64,000 bases of DNA from an uncultured Sphingorhabdus sp. (GTDB lineage: Bacteria > Pseudomonadota > Alphaproteobacteria > Sphingomonadales > Sphingomonadaceae): NCBI GenBank assembly GCA_947501885.1, contig CANMXN010000002.1, positions 310,001-374,000 of the forward strand, read 5' to 3'. Each line of letters starts with the position of its first letter. Within the stretch, counting starts at the first letter, position 1. The position numbers and the translations under genes are program-made. The notes beneath the pieces were generated by a model, which made no database searches, was not told where the DNA came from, and saw nothing but the letters and a program-made list of their open reading frames with translations. Below are positions 36,003-45,995 of this stretch, one piece after another.

Positions 36003-37094
36003 TTATATATGATGCCGTGCTACAGCACGCGAAACAGCCTGCATTAAACGCATTCTTTCTGGAACAGTTGCTGTCGTATCAGCCAATAATACCGCAATTG
36101 CATAGCGCGTTCCATCAGGCGCTGTCATAATACCAATATCATTATAGCCTGTTGAAATCGGAGGTAAATCTTGCCCAGTCCCCGTTTTATGCAAAAATTT
36201 CCATCCCGCGGGAACTCCTGCTTTTAATCGCCGCGGTCCGCTGGTAACGCGTGTCATCAAACCCAGTAATAAATCAGAAGATCTTGATGAGAGAATATCG
36301 CGCTTTGCTAGCCTATCGAGTGCCTCAACCAATGCTCTTGGGGTTGCGCCATCAACAGGATCAGCCAAATATTTATCAAGCGCTCTTTTACGGGCTTCAT
36401 AAGGTTGATTAGCCCTAGCCGTGTAAAATTTTCGTCCCAGACTATATTCTTGTTTCCAGTCAATACCCGCTATCCCGCTCTGCAATAAGCGTTCCCCAGG
36501 ACCAAAACGGATACGCCCTAGTCTTTTGCTAGAAATGAATCGGCGTACCTCACGAGGACCGCCCACTGTGCGTAACAGGCTATCATTGGCCGTATTATCG
36601 CTCTTGATAATGGCACGTTCCATCAAACTCAACACAGACTCGGTGACACTACCATCGCGTATGACTTGTGTTCTTATCGGTTGATGAAACACAGCCAAAT
36701 CATCACGTGTTATCCGCACAGGATCAGTGAGTGATATTTTACCCCTATCGACTTGCTCTAAAACAGTCATCGCCACCCAGACTTTCGATACGCTTTGTTG
36801 CGGAAACAAGTCATCCAAACGCTTACCAATAGTCCAATCACCATCAATTCGTTTGACTGCGATTCCTGTTTTACCCGGAAATTTTCGCCATAATTCAGAA
36901 ATATCCTTATTTAGCGCTGTTTTCGCAGCTTTACGCTCCGCTTCTATATTATGTGGTGATCGTGGTGGTGATTGTTTTACGGTAATTTTTGGAGGGATAG
37001 CCTTCGTAGCACTATTATTATCTGATGAACTATTGGTGGAAACGCAGCCAGATAATAGCAATGCCGCACCTAATATTATCATCCCATGTCGCAT
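36003..37094 (-). CDS. Class A beta-lactamase-like lipoprotein
   Basis: Serine hydrolase of 363 residues with a lipobox LSGC, so likely membrane-anchored. The four class A signatures are in order: S101-V-S-K104, S165-D-N167, E201-R-L-L-Q205 and K303-T-G305. The Glu is 36 residues after the SDN serine, as in TEM numbering (130 and 166). The position after it is Gln instead of Asn. The spacing to KTG is longer than usual, with an insert. It may hydrolyse beta-lactams, or act as a D,D-peptidase-like enzyme; sequence alone does not decide. Its stop abuts the lipoprotein gene on the plus strand. Confidence 0.8.
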   Translation of the reverse strand: MRHGMIILGAALLLSGCVSTNSSSDNNSATKAIPPKITVKQSPPRSPHNIEAERKAAKTALNKDISELWRKFPGKTGIAVKRIDGDWTIGKRLDDLFPQQSVSKVWVAMTVLEQVDRGKISLTDPVRITRDDLAVFHQPIRTQVIRDGSVTESVLSLMERAIIKSDNTANDSLLRTVGGPREVRRFISSKRLGRIRFGPGERLLQSGIAGIDWKQEYSLGRKFYTARANQPYEARKRALDKYLADPVDGATPRALVEALDRLAKRDILSSRSSDLLLGLMTRVTSGPRRLKAGVPAGWKFLHKTGTGQDLPPISTGYNDIGIMTAPDGTRYAIAVLLADTTATVPERMRLMQAVSRAVARHHI

Positions 37095-37358
37095 AAATTT
37101 TCAACTCTCATATGTTTTCAACATGACATCTATTGATAAAGTCATGAATATATCCAAAACAGACTGAAATAATATGTAATCTTATTTGCGACGAACGATT
37201 CTAAATCATCGGTAGAATGCAAAAAAATAATATTTTTATTATTTTACTCCATTTGCAATCAAAACAATTGAGTGTTTGGCCTTTTCGGGCCATATTCTAA
37301 CTAATAATTATATATGCTCTGAATAAATAATATTTGGTGCGCAGATATGGGGACAATT

Positions 37359-38939
37359 ATGAGCAATCAAACAGACATATTCTTAGGACTCGGCGGCGGT
37401 GAAAAACAAAGCCTAAATCTAGGTCGCGCTAACAGGCATGGTCTGATCGCAGGAGCCACAGGTACGGGTAAAACCGTTACACTGCAAGGATTGGCAGAGA
37501 GTTTTTCAGCCCAAGGCGTGCCTGTATTTCTAGCCGATGTAAAAGGCGACTTATCAGGCATCTCCATGGCGGGCTCCTCAAAATTCAAACATGCCGACAA
37601 ATTAGAAGGCCGTGCCAAAGAGTTAGGTATGGATGATTATGAATATAGCGATAACCCTGCTATCTTCTGGGACCTATATGGCGAACAAGGACATCCTATT
37701 CGTACCACCATATCCGAAATGGGGCCATTATTGCTGGCACGGCTCATGGGTCTTAACGACACTCAAGAAGGTGTTCTTAACATTGTATTTCGTTTTGCCG
37801 ATGAGCAAGGTCTACTTCTGCTGAATCTGGACGATCTACAGTCTATGCTTGCCTATACAGCGGAAAATGCCAAGGAGCTTTCCGCTAAATATGGTAATGT
37901 TACCAAAGCCTCTGTTGGTGCTATTCAGCGCCAATTGCTCTCATTAGACAGCCAAGGCGCTGGACAATTTTTCGGTGAACCAGCGCTTGAAATTGATGAT
38001 TTTTTAAAGTGCGATGAGCAAGGGCGTGGCTATATCAATATATTAGCCGCCGATAAATTAATGCGCAGCCAGAAATTATATGCAACATTCTTACTCTGGC
38101 TGCTTTCTGAATTGTTCGAGACTTTGCCCGAAGTCGGCGATCCTGAAAAGCCTAAATTGGTCTTCTTTTTCGATGAAGCCCATTTGCTATTTGAAGATGC
38201 CCCTAAAGCGCTGGAGGATAAAATTGAACAAGTCGTACGCCTCATTCGGTCCAAAGGTGTCGGTGTTTATTTTGTTACGCAAAACCCGATAGACATCCCC
38301 GAGGATATTGCAGGACAATTGGGCAATCGCGTTCAGCATGCTTTACGAGCCTTTACTCCGCGCGACAAAAAAGCCATCAAAGCAGCGGCCGATACATTTC
38401 GTATCAATCCAGACTTAGACGTTGAAGAAGCCATTACCGAGCTTAAGGTGGGTGAGGCACTCGTCTCTACACTGTTAGAAGATGGTGCGCCATCCATCGT
38501 ACAGCGCACTTTAATCAAACCACCGCGCTCTCGATTAGGCCCTTTGAGTAAAAAAGAGCGCGCCATTATCAATAGCATATCGCCTTATGATAGCAAATAT
38601 GATGAGGAGATAGACCGCGAATCCGCCGAAGAAATTTTGCTTCAAAAAGTCAAAGATGCCACTGAAACCGCAGCCGAAGTAGAAGAAAAAGGCGAAGAAG
38701 AAGTTGGCAAACGTTCGCGCAAGAGCAAATCTATATGGCAAAAAGCAATATCGCGCGGTTCCAAAGCAGCGATGGGAAGCGCAGCCTCTTTAGCAGCAGG
38801 CGCTGTTTTGGGTAAAAAATCTCGCGCAAACCCTGGCAAAACAGCCGCAACATCGGTAGTAGGGTCAATAGTAACAGATTTAGCTGGCCCCATTGCTGGA
38901 CGTTTTGTGCGCAATTTAATAGGCGGCCTAATGCGGTAA
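37359..38939 (+). CDS. HerA-like ATPase (DUF853 family)
   Basis: DNA-translocase-like P-loop ATPase, YjgR/DUF853 type, 526 residues from the ATG at 37359, which has GGGGAC upstream; an ATG at 37347 is the alternative. Walker A is GATGTGKT near residue 32. [12 protein letters not shown] is Walker B, and [16 protein letters not shown] is the sensor region. The C-terminal part is a basic, Gly/Ala-rich segment with a predicted membrane-like stretch ([16 protein letters not shown]). The stop codon overlaps the next start by one base. Cellular role is not firmly known for this family. Confidence 0.9.
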   Translation: MSNQTDIFLGLGGGEKQSLNLGRANRHGLIAGATGTGKTVTLQGLAESFSAQGVPVFLADVKGDLSGISMAGSSKFKHADKLEGRAKELGMDDYEYSDNPAIFWDLYGEQGHPIRTTISEMGPLLLARLMGLNDTQEGVLNIVFRFADEQGLLLLNLDDLQSMLAYTAENAKELSAKYGNVTKASVGAIQRQLLSLDSQGAGQFFGEPALEIDDFLKCDEQGRGYINILAADKLMRSQKLYATFLLWLLSELFETLPEVGDPEKPKLVFFFDEAHLLFEDAPKALEDKIEQVVRLIRSKGVGVYFVTQNPIDIPEDIAGQLGNRVQHALRAFTPRDKKAIKAAADTFRINPDLDVEEAITELKVGEALVSTLLEDGAPSIVQRTLIKPPRSRLGPLSKKERAIINSISPYDSKYDEEIDRESAEEILLQKVKDATETAAEVEEKGEEEVGKRSRKSKSIWQKAISRGSKAAMGSAASLAAGAVLGKKSRANPGKTAATSVVGSIVTDLAGPIAGRFVRNLIGGLMR

Positions 38940-40270
38940 TGATGGGGGTATTGGCATTGAAAACTTCTCAAATATATATTGTAGCCATCAGCATCCTGAT
39001 ATTGATATTTTCACCGCAATTGCATGCACAAGACGATATAGAGAATATTGCCAGTGGCGCGGAGGACACCGCTGCAAAAGTGGTATGTGAGGCAGCTGGT
39101 AAAGAGAATTGCGATGCACATACTGAAGAAGAAAAGAAGGCCGATAAAAAAAAGAAAAAGACCATAAGTGCGCTGCGAAAGTTAGAAAATAAATATAAAG
39201 AGAATGAGGATAGTGAAAAGCTGTTTAATATATATCAGCGCCTTGCAGCCTTAGATGATCCAAAAGCTGTCTTTCAATTGGCGGTCGCGTATAGAGATGG
39301 AAATGGAACACCACAAAACTCTGAAAAAGCCTTCGCCAATTTTCAAAGAGCGACCGAGTTAGAGTATAATGATGCTTTTGTTGAATTGGGTGTATTATAT
39401 GAAAATGGCGACGGTATCGAAAAGGATATCAATAAAGCCAATGAACTTTATCAAATAGCAGCTGATAAAGATTCTGCATTGGCAATGTATTATCTGGGTG
39501 TCAATTATGTGCAAGGTATAGGCTTTGAAAAAGATCTCGATAAAGCCATAAAGTGGTATGAAAAATCTGCTGAGAATGAGCATGCCGCAGCAATGACAGA
39601 ATTAGGCCATGCCTATCAAAATGGTGAAGGTGTAGAACAATCTTATATTGTCGCTAATGGCTGGTATTTGCATGCCGCAAGTCATGGTGACCATGATGCG
39701 CAATATGCGCTGGGCCTAAATTATGATAATGCCGAAGGTGTTGCTTTAGATTATGAACGTGCCAATCAATGGTATCTATTAGCCGCAAATGGCGGTGATA
39801 TAAATGCTATGAATAATTTAGCGATCAACATAAGTAACGCGCAAGGGGCAAAAGCCGATTATCCCGAGGCCATTCGCTGGTTAGAAAAATCTATCGATGG
39901 CGGTAATAGTTTAGCGATGGTCAATCTGGCCCAAATATATGCCGAAGGAGATATCGTTAAAAAAGACCGCAAGAAAGCTTTAGCTCTCTATCAACAAGCT
40001 ATTACTGCCGAAAGCAGTTATGCTATGGTTGAACTGGGCCTAGCCTATCGTAAGGGTCTATTGCGATATAAGGGCAATGGCGAGATATTACGATTATTTC
40101 GAAAAGCAGCTGATGCCGGAAATAGTCGTGCGATGAGGTTGATTGGTAATATTTATGAATATGGTCAAGGCGTTGATATCGATATCCCTGAAGCACGATC
40201 ATGGTATCGAAAAGCCGTTAATGCTGGTGACGAAGGGGCGCAATATCGATTAGAAATATTACAAGAATAA
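38939..40270 (+). CDS. Secreted Sel1-repeat protein
   Basis: A 443-residue protein with a signal peptide (cleaved near QLHAQ), a Lys/Glu-rich helix (KKADKKKKKT) and then at least eight Sel1/TPR-like repeats of about 36 residues from residue 95 to the end, each of the form AMYYLGVNYVQGIGFEKD. Such proteins are periplasmic scaffolds for protein contacts. The start overlaps the ATPase stop by one base, so they are translated together. Whether the two cooperate is unknown. Confidence 0.88.
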   Translation: MMGVLALKTSQIYIVAISILILIFSPQLHAQDDIENIASGAEDTAAKVVCEAAGKENCDAHTEEEKKADKKKKKTISALRKLENKYKENEDSEKLFNIYQRLAALDDPKAVFQLAVAYRDGNGTPQNSEKAFANFQRATELEYNDAFVELGVLYENGDGIEKDINKANELYQIAADKDSALAMYYLGVNYVQGIGFEKDLDKAIKWYEKSAENEHAAAMTELGHAYQNGEGVEQSYIVANGWYLHAASHGDHDAQYALGLNYDNAEGVALDYERANQWYLLAANGGDINAMNNLAINISNAQGAKADYPEAIRWLEKSIDGGNSLAMVNLAQIYAEGDIVKKDRKKALALYQQAITAESSYAMVELGLAYRKGLLRYKGNGEILRLFRKAADAGNSRAMRLIGNIYEYGQGVDIDIPEARSWYRKAVNAGDEGAQYRLEILQE

Positions 40271-40277
40271 TGAAACC

Positions 40278-41357
40278 TTAACCTGAGAGTTTCAATTTAT
40301 AGTCTTCAAATAATAGTCTTGGCCCTTGATTAAAGCTGCGAAAACCATCTGTACCAGATATTAGATTCAGCATTTCATCACATATATTTTTATGCTCATG
40401 ATAATGGTCAAGCGGCCGCTGTAACATCCATAAACTAAACGGAATGGCGATACGCTGTCCGCTTACACCTTCAATAGTAAATTCACTCATGCCAATAGCC
40501 CGCGGTATTTCCTCAGCATCATTAGCTTTGACCCAATCATGCAGCATATTGGCTGTACTTTGCAAATAAGGAATATGTTCATTCATCATGCGCTTTAAGA
40601 TTGGGAATAAAGTTTCTGGCACTTCATCATCCGACAAAAAATTACCTGCAAGAGGGTTTTTAACATCTACCATTCGCTTCACCCACGCCACCACATTAGG
40701 TGCTAGCCGCTCCATTATTTCACCAGAGGCTGGATCGCGGTAAAGATGCGCATATAATGGCCCAATAAGGCCATAATCACCGATAGAAGGGCGTGAACCC
40801 AACAGATAATCATATTGACCAAAATGTACATCAAGATCACTCAGCAGACTTTCATAAGATTTTTCTATTCCGGGAATTGTGACTTCATTAATCCCTAACA
40901 TTGGAACAAAACCGCGAAAGGTTGCACCGCGTTCTTTGCCCGCTGCATATTGCTCTTCGGGGGAAGCATCAGGCAAAGCAACTTTGCCAAATTCGCCATA
41001 AACCCACTCTTCATTATAATTCCAACGATAATGCATAGCGGGAATAACCAGCCACTCATCACCATAGGTTTCGAGCAACAATACCGCTAATTTTTGCTTC
41101 GGCGTATCAGGATATATCGATGGTCCGTTTGCAATATTTTCATAATGATCAATGATCAATGTAGTGTCTTGAAGGACAGATGATTCTGCTGTTTGAACCA
41201 CGGGCATAACGGGACGGCCGACCGCAGGAATGATAATATCGCGATATATAGCGGGATGAGCCAGCTCTTCACGGTAATCAATATTCTTCCAATCCATATA
41301 AGCGCGGGCTTTACCAGAATAAAGTGATAGTGGGGCAGCGTATAAAATGTCAGTCAT
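40278..41357 (-). CDS. Glutathione S-transferase family protein (long)
   Basis: A 359-residue protein with a thioredoxin-like N-terminal domain (LYAAPLSLYSGKARAYMDW, RPVMPVVQTAESSVLQDT) followed by an all-helical GST C-terminal domain and an extra C-terminal extension of about 100 residues. The Ser-Gly-Lys at the active-site position replaces the usual Tyr or Ser/Cys motif. Substrate unknown. It is convergent with the Sel1 gene (8 bp between stops) and follows a thioesterase gene on the same strand. Confidence 0.8.
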   Translation of the reverse strand: MTDILYAAPLSLYSGKARAYMDWKNIDYREELAHPAIYRDIIIPAVGRPVMPVVQTAESSVLQDTTLIIDHYENIANGPSIYPDTPKQKLAVLLLETYGDEWLVIPAMHYRWNYNEEWVYGEFGKVALPDASPEEQYAAGKERGATFRGFVPMLGINEVTIPGIEKSYESLLSDLDVHFGQYDYLLGSRPSIGDYGLIGPLYAHLYRDPASGEIMERLAPNVVAWVKRMVDVKNPLAGNFLSDDEVPETLFPILKRMMNEHIPYLQSTANMLHDWVKANDAEEIPRAIGMSEFTIEGVSGQRIAIPFSLWMLQRPLDHYHEHKNICDEMLNLISGTDGFRSFNQGPRLLFEDYKLKLSG

Positions 41358-41409
41358 GGCTATTCTCTGTTGATTGGGCTGAGTATCGGTGCTGATGTAT
41401 AACAGTGGT

Positions 41410-41802
41410 TTATTTCAAAAAATGAGCCGCAATATCCTGAGCAATGCGCACAGGGCGCTGTGTATCGGCGCAAACACAGCACCAACTCGATGTAATTTCA
41501 GCCACCACATCTTCGCCTCTACGAATCACAGTTTGGTAAAAGGCACGTGCGCCATGAATTTTCTCAAGCAATACATCGGCAATGATGTCATCGTCTAAAA
41601 ATGCTGGCTTACGATAAGTTATTTCATGCTTAAGCGCGACCCAAAGATGTTCTGAAATAGCTTCGGCAGGCGCAAATTTCTGCCAATGAGCGATGACGGC
41701 ATCTTGTACCCACGACAAATAATTGGCGTTATTCACATGCCCCATGAAATCAATATCATTGGGTGAAATATTTATGATATGCTTATGTGTATTACTGGTC
41801 AT
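41410..41802 (-). CDS. 4-hydroxybenzoyl-CoA thioesterase family protein
   Basis: Hotdog-fold acyl-CoA thioesterase of 130 residues. The family signature is DIDFMGHVNNANYLSWVQDA, with the active-site Asp/His region, followed by the ALKHEITYRKPAFLDDDI strand. A paralogue with a similar opening lies at 50225-50632. The substrate is probably a short acyl-CoA, by family. It lies between two GST-like genes. Confidence 0.87.
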   Translation of the reverse strand: MTSNTHKHIINISPNDIDFMGHVNNANYLSWVQDAVIAHWQKFAPAEAISEHLWVALKHEITYRKPAFLDDDIIADVLLEKIHGARAFYQTVIRRGEDVVAEITSSWCCVCADTQRPVRIAQDIAAHFLK

Positions 41803-41930
41803 AGAAAACTAAACTCTTTTCATTTAATACTTACATTAATGTAAGCTATAAAAATTGCTAGAGGGAAAGTGATATCGGCAATTTGACCATCTCTCACAAT
41901 GATTGCATATAAAATGCATAGGGAGGGTCT

Positions 41931-42632
41931 ATGACAGTAGAATTACATCAGTTTAAAGCGGGACGCAGCGTTCCTAACTTTAGTCCATTTTGTATGAAAG
42001 CAACCATTCTCTTAAAAATGGCTGATGCCGCTTATGTCGAAAATATCATTGATAACCCCAGCAAAGCACCACATGGCAAGCTACCTTATATTGTTGATGA
42101 TGGAAATATCATTGCTGATACTGCGCTTATTCGGAAATATCTAGAGAGCAAATATATGGTTGACTTCGATACAGGGTTAAACGCTGAACAAAAAGCTATA
42201 TCACATGCTTTTGCTAGAATGATCGAAGAACGCCTCTATATGATATTATTATATAGCCGATGGATAGATGAACGAAATTGGCCCGCAATTAAGGATTTTT
42301 GGTTCTCATCTTTGCCGCCTATTATCCGCAATATTATTCCCATCATCGCTCAGAGGCAGACCCGCGCAAAATTGAAAGCACATGGTCTAGGCAAGCATGA
42401 CCCTAATGATATTTATGATTTTGGCATTCAAGATTTATCCGCATTGTCGGTCTATTTAGGCGATAAAGATTTTATGTTTGGCGACCATCCAACCAGTCTT
42501 GATGCGAGCGCATACCCTATTATTGCTAACGCATCCTTGGAAGAGTTTCGAGGACCATTGGGAAACACCGCATTACGGCATGATAATTTTAAGCCCTATG
42601 TAGAACGCTGTCAAAAACTCTGGTTTGAATAA
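41931..42632 (+). CDS. Metaxin/Tom37-like GST family protein
   Basis: A 233-residue GST-fold protein of the metaxin/failed-axon-connections type. It starts VELHQFKAGRSVPNFSPFCMKATILLKMADAAY and has the substrate-independent block HGKLPYIVDDGNIIADTALI, typical of that subgroup, then a helical C-terminal domain with FGDHPTSLDASAYPII. Membership is by recollection of the family; no substrate is known. Confidence 0.8.
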   Translation: MTVELHQFKAGRSVPNFSPFCMKATILLKMADAAYVENIIDNPSKAPHGKLPYIVDDGNIIADTALIRKYLESKYMVDFDTGLNAEQKAISHAFARMIEERLYMILLYSRWIDERNWPAIKDFWFSSLPPIIRNIIPIIAQRQTRAKLKAHGLGKHDPNDIYDFGIQDLSALSVYLGDKDFMFGDHPTSLDASAYPIIANASLEEFRGPLGNTALRHDNFKPYVERCQKLWFE

Positions 42633-42661
42633 TTATAGGCTTTAATCAGTAAGTAATATGT

Positions 42662-43120
42662 CTAACCACGGCCGCGATAACTCGCTACCCCTTGATCGGG
42701 GAGCCATAAACCTTTTGGTGGTTCGCCCGATTGCCAAAAAACATCAATGGGAATGCCGCCGCGCGGATACCAATAACCGCCAATACGCAGCCATTTGGGG
42801 TTCATTTCATCATATAGTCTTTTGCCAATACCCACCGTACAATCTTCATGAAAAGCGGCATGATTGCGAAAAGAACCCAAAAATAATTTGAGTGATTTGG
42901 ACTCGACAATGGTCTCAGCGGGGGCATAATCAATAACGATATGAGCAAAATCGGGCTGTCCCGTCACTGGGCAAAGCGAGGTGAATTCGGGCGAAACAAA
43001 GCGTGTAAGGTACAGTTCATCTTTGCGTGGATTGGCTACATAATCCAATATGGCTTCTTCTGGGCTTTGCGGTAATTTGCTATCTTGACCCAAATATTTG
43101 GGATTTAGATCATCGCTCAT
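42662..43120 (-). CDS. queF: 7-cyano-7-deazaguanine reductase QueF
   Basis: NADPH-dependent reduction of preQ0 to preQ1 in queuosine tRNA modification. The 152-residue unimodular form has the catalytic C50 and D57 in [12 protein letters not shown], the QueF motif E73-S-K-S-L-K78, and the HEDC block following the FRNHAAF helix. Length and motifs are complete. GAAGGAT before the ATG is a ribosome site. Other queuosine genes are not in the window. Confidence 0.97.
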   Translation of the reverse strand: MSDDLNPKYLGQDSKLPQSPEEAILDYVANPRKDELYLTRFVSPEFTSLCPVTGQPDFAHIVIDYAPAETIVESKSLKLFLGSFRNHAAFHEDCTVGIGKRLYDEMNPKWLRIGGYWYPRGGIPIDVFWQSGEPPKGLWLPDQGVASYRGRG

Positions 43121-43139
43121 ATTATATCCTTCAATGGGT

Positions 43140-43616
43140 TTAGCTGCTGGGAGCTACTATCTCAAACTCTGTAATAATATCACGTATAGAGGCAGGCAAT
43201 GGTGCTGATTTTTGCGCCTTCATATCAAAATAAACATAGGTAACATGCACGAGGTTAATGATTGCATCATCTTTCATCATCGCCGTTTGAAGGGTAAAAC
43301 TGCTTTTCCCGATACGCGATGTGCGAACCGCCAAATCCAGAACATCGTCAAATTTTGCAGGGGCGCGAAAATCTACATCGGCATGACGCGCCATAACTTC
43401 GCCGCCGAGGTTTTCGAATAATTCCATCGACTTGTGGCTCTCACCTGGGTTCGCAAAATCATTGAGCGCGCGAAAATAATCGGTCGATGCAATGTCGGCA
43501 TAAACCAAATAATTGGCATTGAAGACAATATTCTGCATATCCGCTTCGTGATAGCGCACCCGCAAAGGCGTGATAACGCGAAAATCATCGCGGCTTATTT
43601 CTTTCGTGTGTGTCAT
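43140..43616 (-). CDS. Acyl-CoA thioesterase (4HBT family)
   Basis: A 158-residue hotdog thioesterase. The motif is [31 protein letters not shown], with the catalytic Asp-like position and the Asn in NANYL, followed by [18 protein letters not shown]. It is on the same strand as queF and 20 bp upstream of it, so they might be co-transcribed. Substrate unknown. Confidence 0.87.
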   Translation of the reverse strand: MTHTKEISRDDFRVITPLRVRYHEADMQNIVFNANYLVYADIASTDYFRALNDFANPGESHKSMELFENLGGEVMARHADVDFRAPAKFDDVLDLAVRTSRIGKSSFTLQTAMMKDDAIINLVHVTYVYFDMKAQKSAPLPASIRDIITEFEIVAPSS

Positions 43617-43674
43617 GAAGCTGCCCTTGCAAGCTCTTTATCGCTTGTCAATAGTAACAGCCAGATAGATCGCA

Positions 43675-44043
43675 TCACCCCATGCAAAAAGCATTTAATT
43701 TATTGCCATCTGGATCACGAAAATAGCCCGCGTAAAATCCTTCGCCGCGCGGCCCAACAGGACCTTCATCGCTGCCACCATTGGCCAGCGCAATATCATA
43801 AAGGCGCTTCACTTGCTCTTGGTCTTTGGCTTCTAATGCTAGCATGACACCATTGCCTATACTTGGTGCATTGCCATCATGCGGTTTCATCGCCGCAATA
43901 CCAGCACTGCCGCCATGTTCGCCCCATGCGATAAATTCGTCGCTTTCCATCATACGGCCAACGCCCATTTCCTTGGCAATAGCATCATAAAATTTCGCAG
44001 ACTTTTCCAAATCATTGGTACCAACTGTTACATATCCTAACAT
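43675..44043 (-). CDS. VOC family protein
   Basis: A 122-residue glyoxalase-fold protein. The start at 44043 (MLGYVTVG) is preceded by AGGAGGAAGAT, a near-perfect ribosome site, which excludes the longer frame from 44082. The end GFYAGYFRDPDGNKLNAFCMG is the usual VOC C-terminal strand. It is related to the protein at 22105-22485. Substrate unknown. Confidence 0.88.
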   Translation of the reverse strand: MLGYVTVGTNDLEKSAKFYDAIAKEMGVGRMMESDEFIAWGEHGGSAGIAAMKPHDGNAPSIGNGVMLALEAKDQEQVKRLYDIALANGGSDEGPVGPRGEGFYAGYFRDPDGNKLNAFCMG

Positions 44044-44101
44044 ATCTTCCTCCTTTATTAGAAGCGAACATAGATAGAACAAATCGAGTTTGTCAAGTTT
44101 A

Positions 44102-45901
44102 TTAAAGAGCTGAACAAACCTCTTTCAACCACAATAAATCATCTCCCGATAATTGCGGACCAATTTTCGCCAACACCTGCTCATGATAATCATTCACCCA
44201 ATCAATTTCGGATGGACTGAGGAGAGATATATCAATCAACCTTGGTTCAAGCGGTGCGAATGTTAAGTTTTCAAATTCCAAATATTCGCCTTCCGCACCG
44301 TCAATATCGGCTTTTTGCACCAAGACAAGATTTTCAATTCTAATCCCAAATTCATCTGTTTTATAATAGCCAGGCTCATTGGATAATATCATGCCTTCGA
44401 CTAATGGCTCGCCTGTTCCAGCTTGCACGCCTTTGCTCAGTGCAATGCGCTGTGGTCCCTCATGCACCGCCAAGAAACTGCCAACGCCATGGCCTGTACC
44501 ATGCGCATAATCTACGCCATCGGCCCATAGATATTGGCGGGCCAGAACATCCAACTGCCCGCCGCTCGTGCCAGCAGGAAATCTCGCCTGTGAGAGCGCA
44601 ATATGACCTTTCAATACTTGCGTATAGCGTGTGCGCATTTCTGCGGTTGGTTCACCAATAGCAAGCACGCGGGTAACATCGGTCGTGCCATCCAAATATT
44701 GGCCGCCGCTATCAACCAGATAGAGATGCCCACTTTCAATCGCAATATTGCTTTGTTCATCCACCGAATAATGGCACAATGCACCATGCGGACCTGTGGC
44801 TGAAATCGTGCGAAAGGATATGTCTTTTAGCACGCCTGTTTGATCGCGAAATTCGCGTAATTTGGCTGCCATCGATAATTCATCTTGCCCGCCTTTTGGC
44901 GCTTCGATACTGGCCCAGCGCAAAAATTTACTCAGCGCAGCGCCATCTCTAATATGCGCAGCTCGCGTGCCATTTTGCTCTGTCTCATTCTTTACCGCTT
45001 TGGCCAATACCGCTGGATCGCGCAGCTTAATTATCTCGGCCTCTGCTGTTTCCAACGCTTCAAATATCGCGCTTACGCTACGCTCTGGGTCCACGGCTAC
45101 GCGCTTGCCTTGTAATGATGATAAACCGTCAGTTAATGCACTATAATCATGCAAGCTCACTTGATTACCCAGATGCGCGCGCACATCATCGCTCACCTTA
45201 TCGGGGGCAACAAATAGATCCGCTTGCCCATCATTTTTCACAATCGCAAAGCTTAAGGGTACGGGTGTATTATCCACATCGCCGCCGCGAATATTGAACG
45301 TCCAAGCCACAGAATCGAGCGCGGCTATGACGCACGCATCAACATTTGTATCTTTCATCCAAGCCGCCATATCAGCGCGTTTTGCAGTGGATGATTTGCC
45401 CGCATATTCCTGGCTATGCACTGTAAGTTTTGCATTGGATCGTTTGGGCTGATCGTTCCATACCGCATCAATGGGATTATTAGAAATAGCTATCATCTCC
45501 GCGCCATTGTCTTTGGCCGCTGCTTTGGCTTGCTTCACCCAATCGGACGTGTGCAGCCAAGGATCAAAACCTATGGTGTCGCCTTCATTGCTGTTGGTTT
45601 TAATCCAAGCAATGGGACTGGTTTCGGCAATGCTCACATAATCATAATGCTTGCCATCGACCTGGTCGCGCACTTGAATAGTATAACGCCCATCAGTGAA
45701 GATCGCGGCTTTATCGGCCATTATAATGGCGCTGCCTGCGCTACCACCAAATCCCGTGAGCCATTTCAGACGCTGGGCATAATCGCCCACATATTCGCTC
45801 ATATGTTCATCGCAAATCGGAACAACAAACCCGCTTAAATTTTGCCTTTTCATCTCTTCGCGCACATCATGCAATCGGGATTCATAAGTGGACATCAACA
45901 T
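44102..45901 (-). CDS. Xaa-Pro aminopeptidase (M24B)
   Basis: Metallopeptidase that removes N-terminal residues before proline, 599 residues. Two creatinase-like N-terminal domains (LSGFVVPICDEHMSEYVGDY, WLTGFGGSAGSAIIM) are followed by the pita-bread domain. The di-metal ligands are the two Asp in DSGGQYLDGTTDVTRV, the His in HGTGHGVGSFLAVHEGP, and the Glu in SNEPGYY and IRIENLVLV. The C-terminal extension is typical of the AMPP2/XPNPEP1-like group. It is divergent from the prolyl oligopeptidase gene. Confidence 0.95.
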   Translation of the reverse strand: MLMSTYESRLHDVREEMKRQNLSGFVVPICDEHMSEYVGDYAQRLKWLTGFGGSAGSAIIMADKAAIFTDGRYTIQVRDQVDGKHYDYVSIAETSPIAWIKTNSNEGDTIGFDPWLHTSDWVKQAKAAAKDNGAEMIAISNNPIDAVWNDQPKRSNAKLTVHSQEYAGKSSTAKRADMAAWMKDTNVDACVIAALDSVAWTFNIRGGDVDNTPVPLSFAIVKNDGQADLFVAPDKVSDDVRAHLGNQVSLHDYSALTDGLSSLQGKRVAVDPERSVSAIFEALETAEAEIIKLRDPAVLAKAVKNETEQNGTRAAHIRDGAALSKFLRWASIEAPKGGQDELSMAAKLREFRDQTGVLKDISFRTISATGPHGALCHYSVDEQSNIAIESGHLYLVDSGGQYLDGTTDVTRVLAIGEPTAEMRTRYTQVLKGHIALSQARFPAGTSGGQLDVLARQYLWADGVDYAHGTGHGVGSFLAVHEGPQRIALSKGVQAGTGEPLVEGMILSNEPGYYKTDEFGIRIENLVLVQKADIDGAEGEYLEFENLTFAPLEPRLIDISLLSPSEIDWVNDYHEQVLAKIGPQLSGDDLLWLKEVCSAL

Positions 45902-45995
45902 ATTTACTGCTTTCTACTTGAACTTGGTAACCAATGATAACATAGTTGATTACACCGCTCTATACCAGAGGTGATATTTTAGGAGAGATAATATT

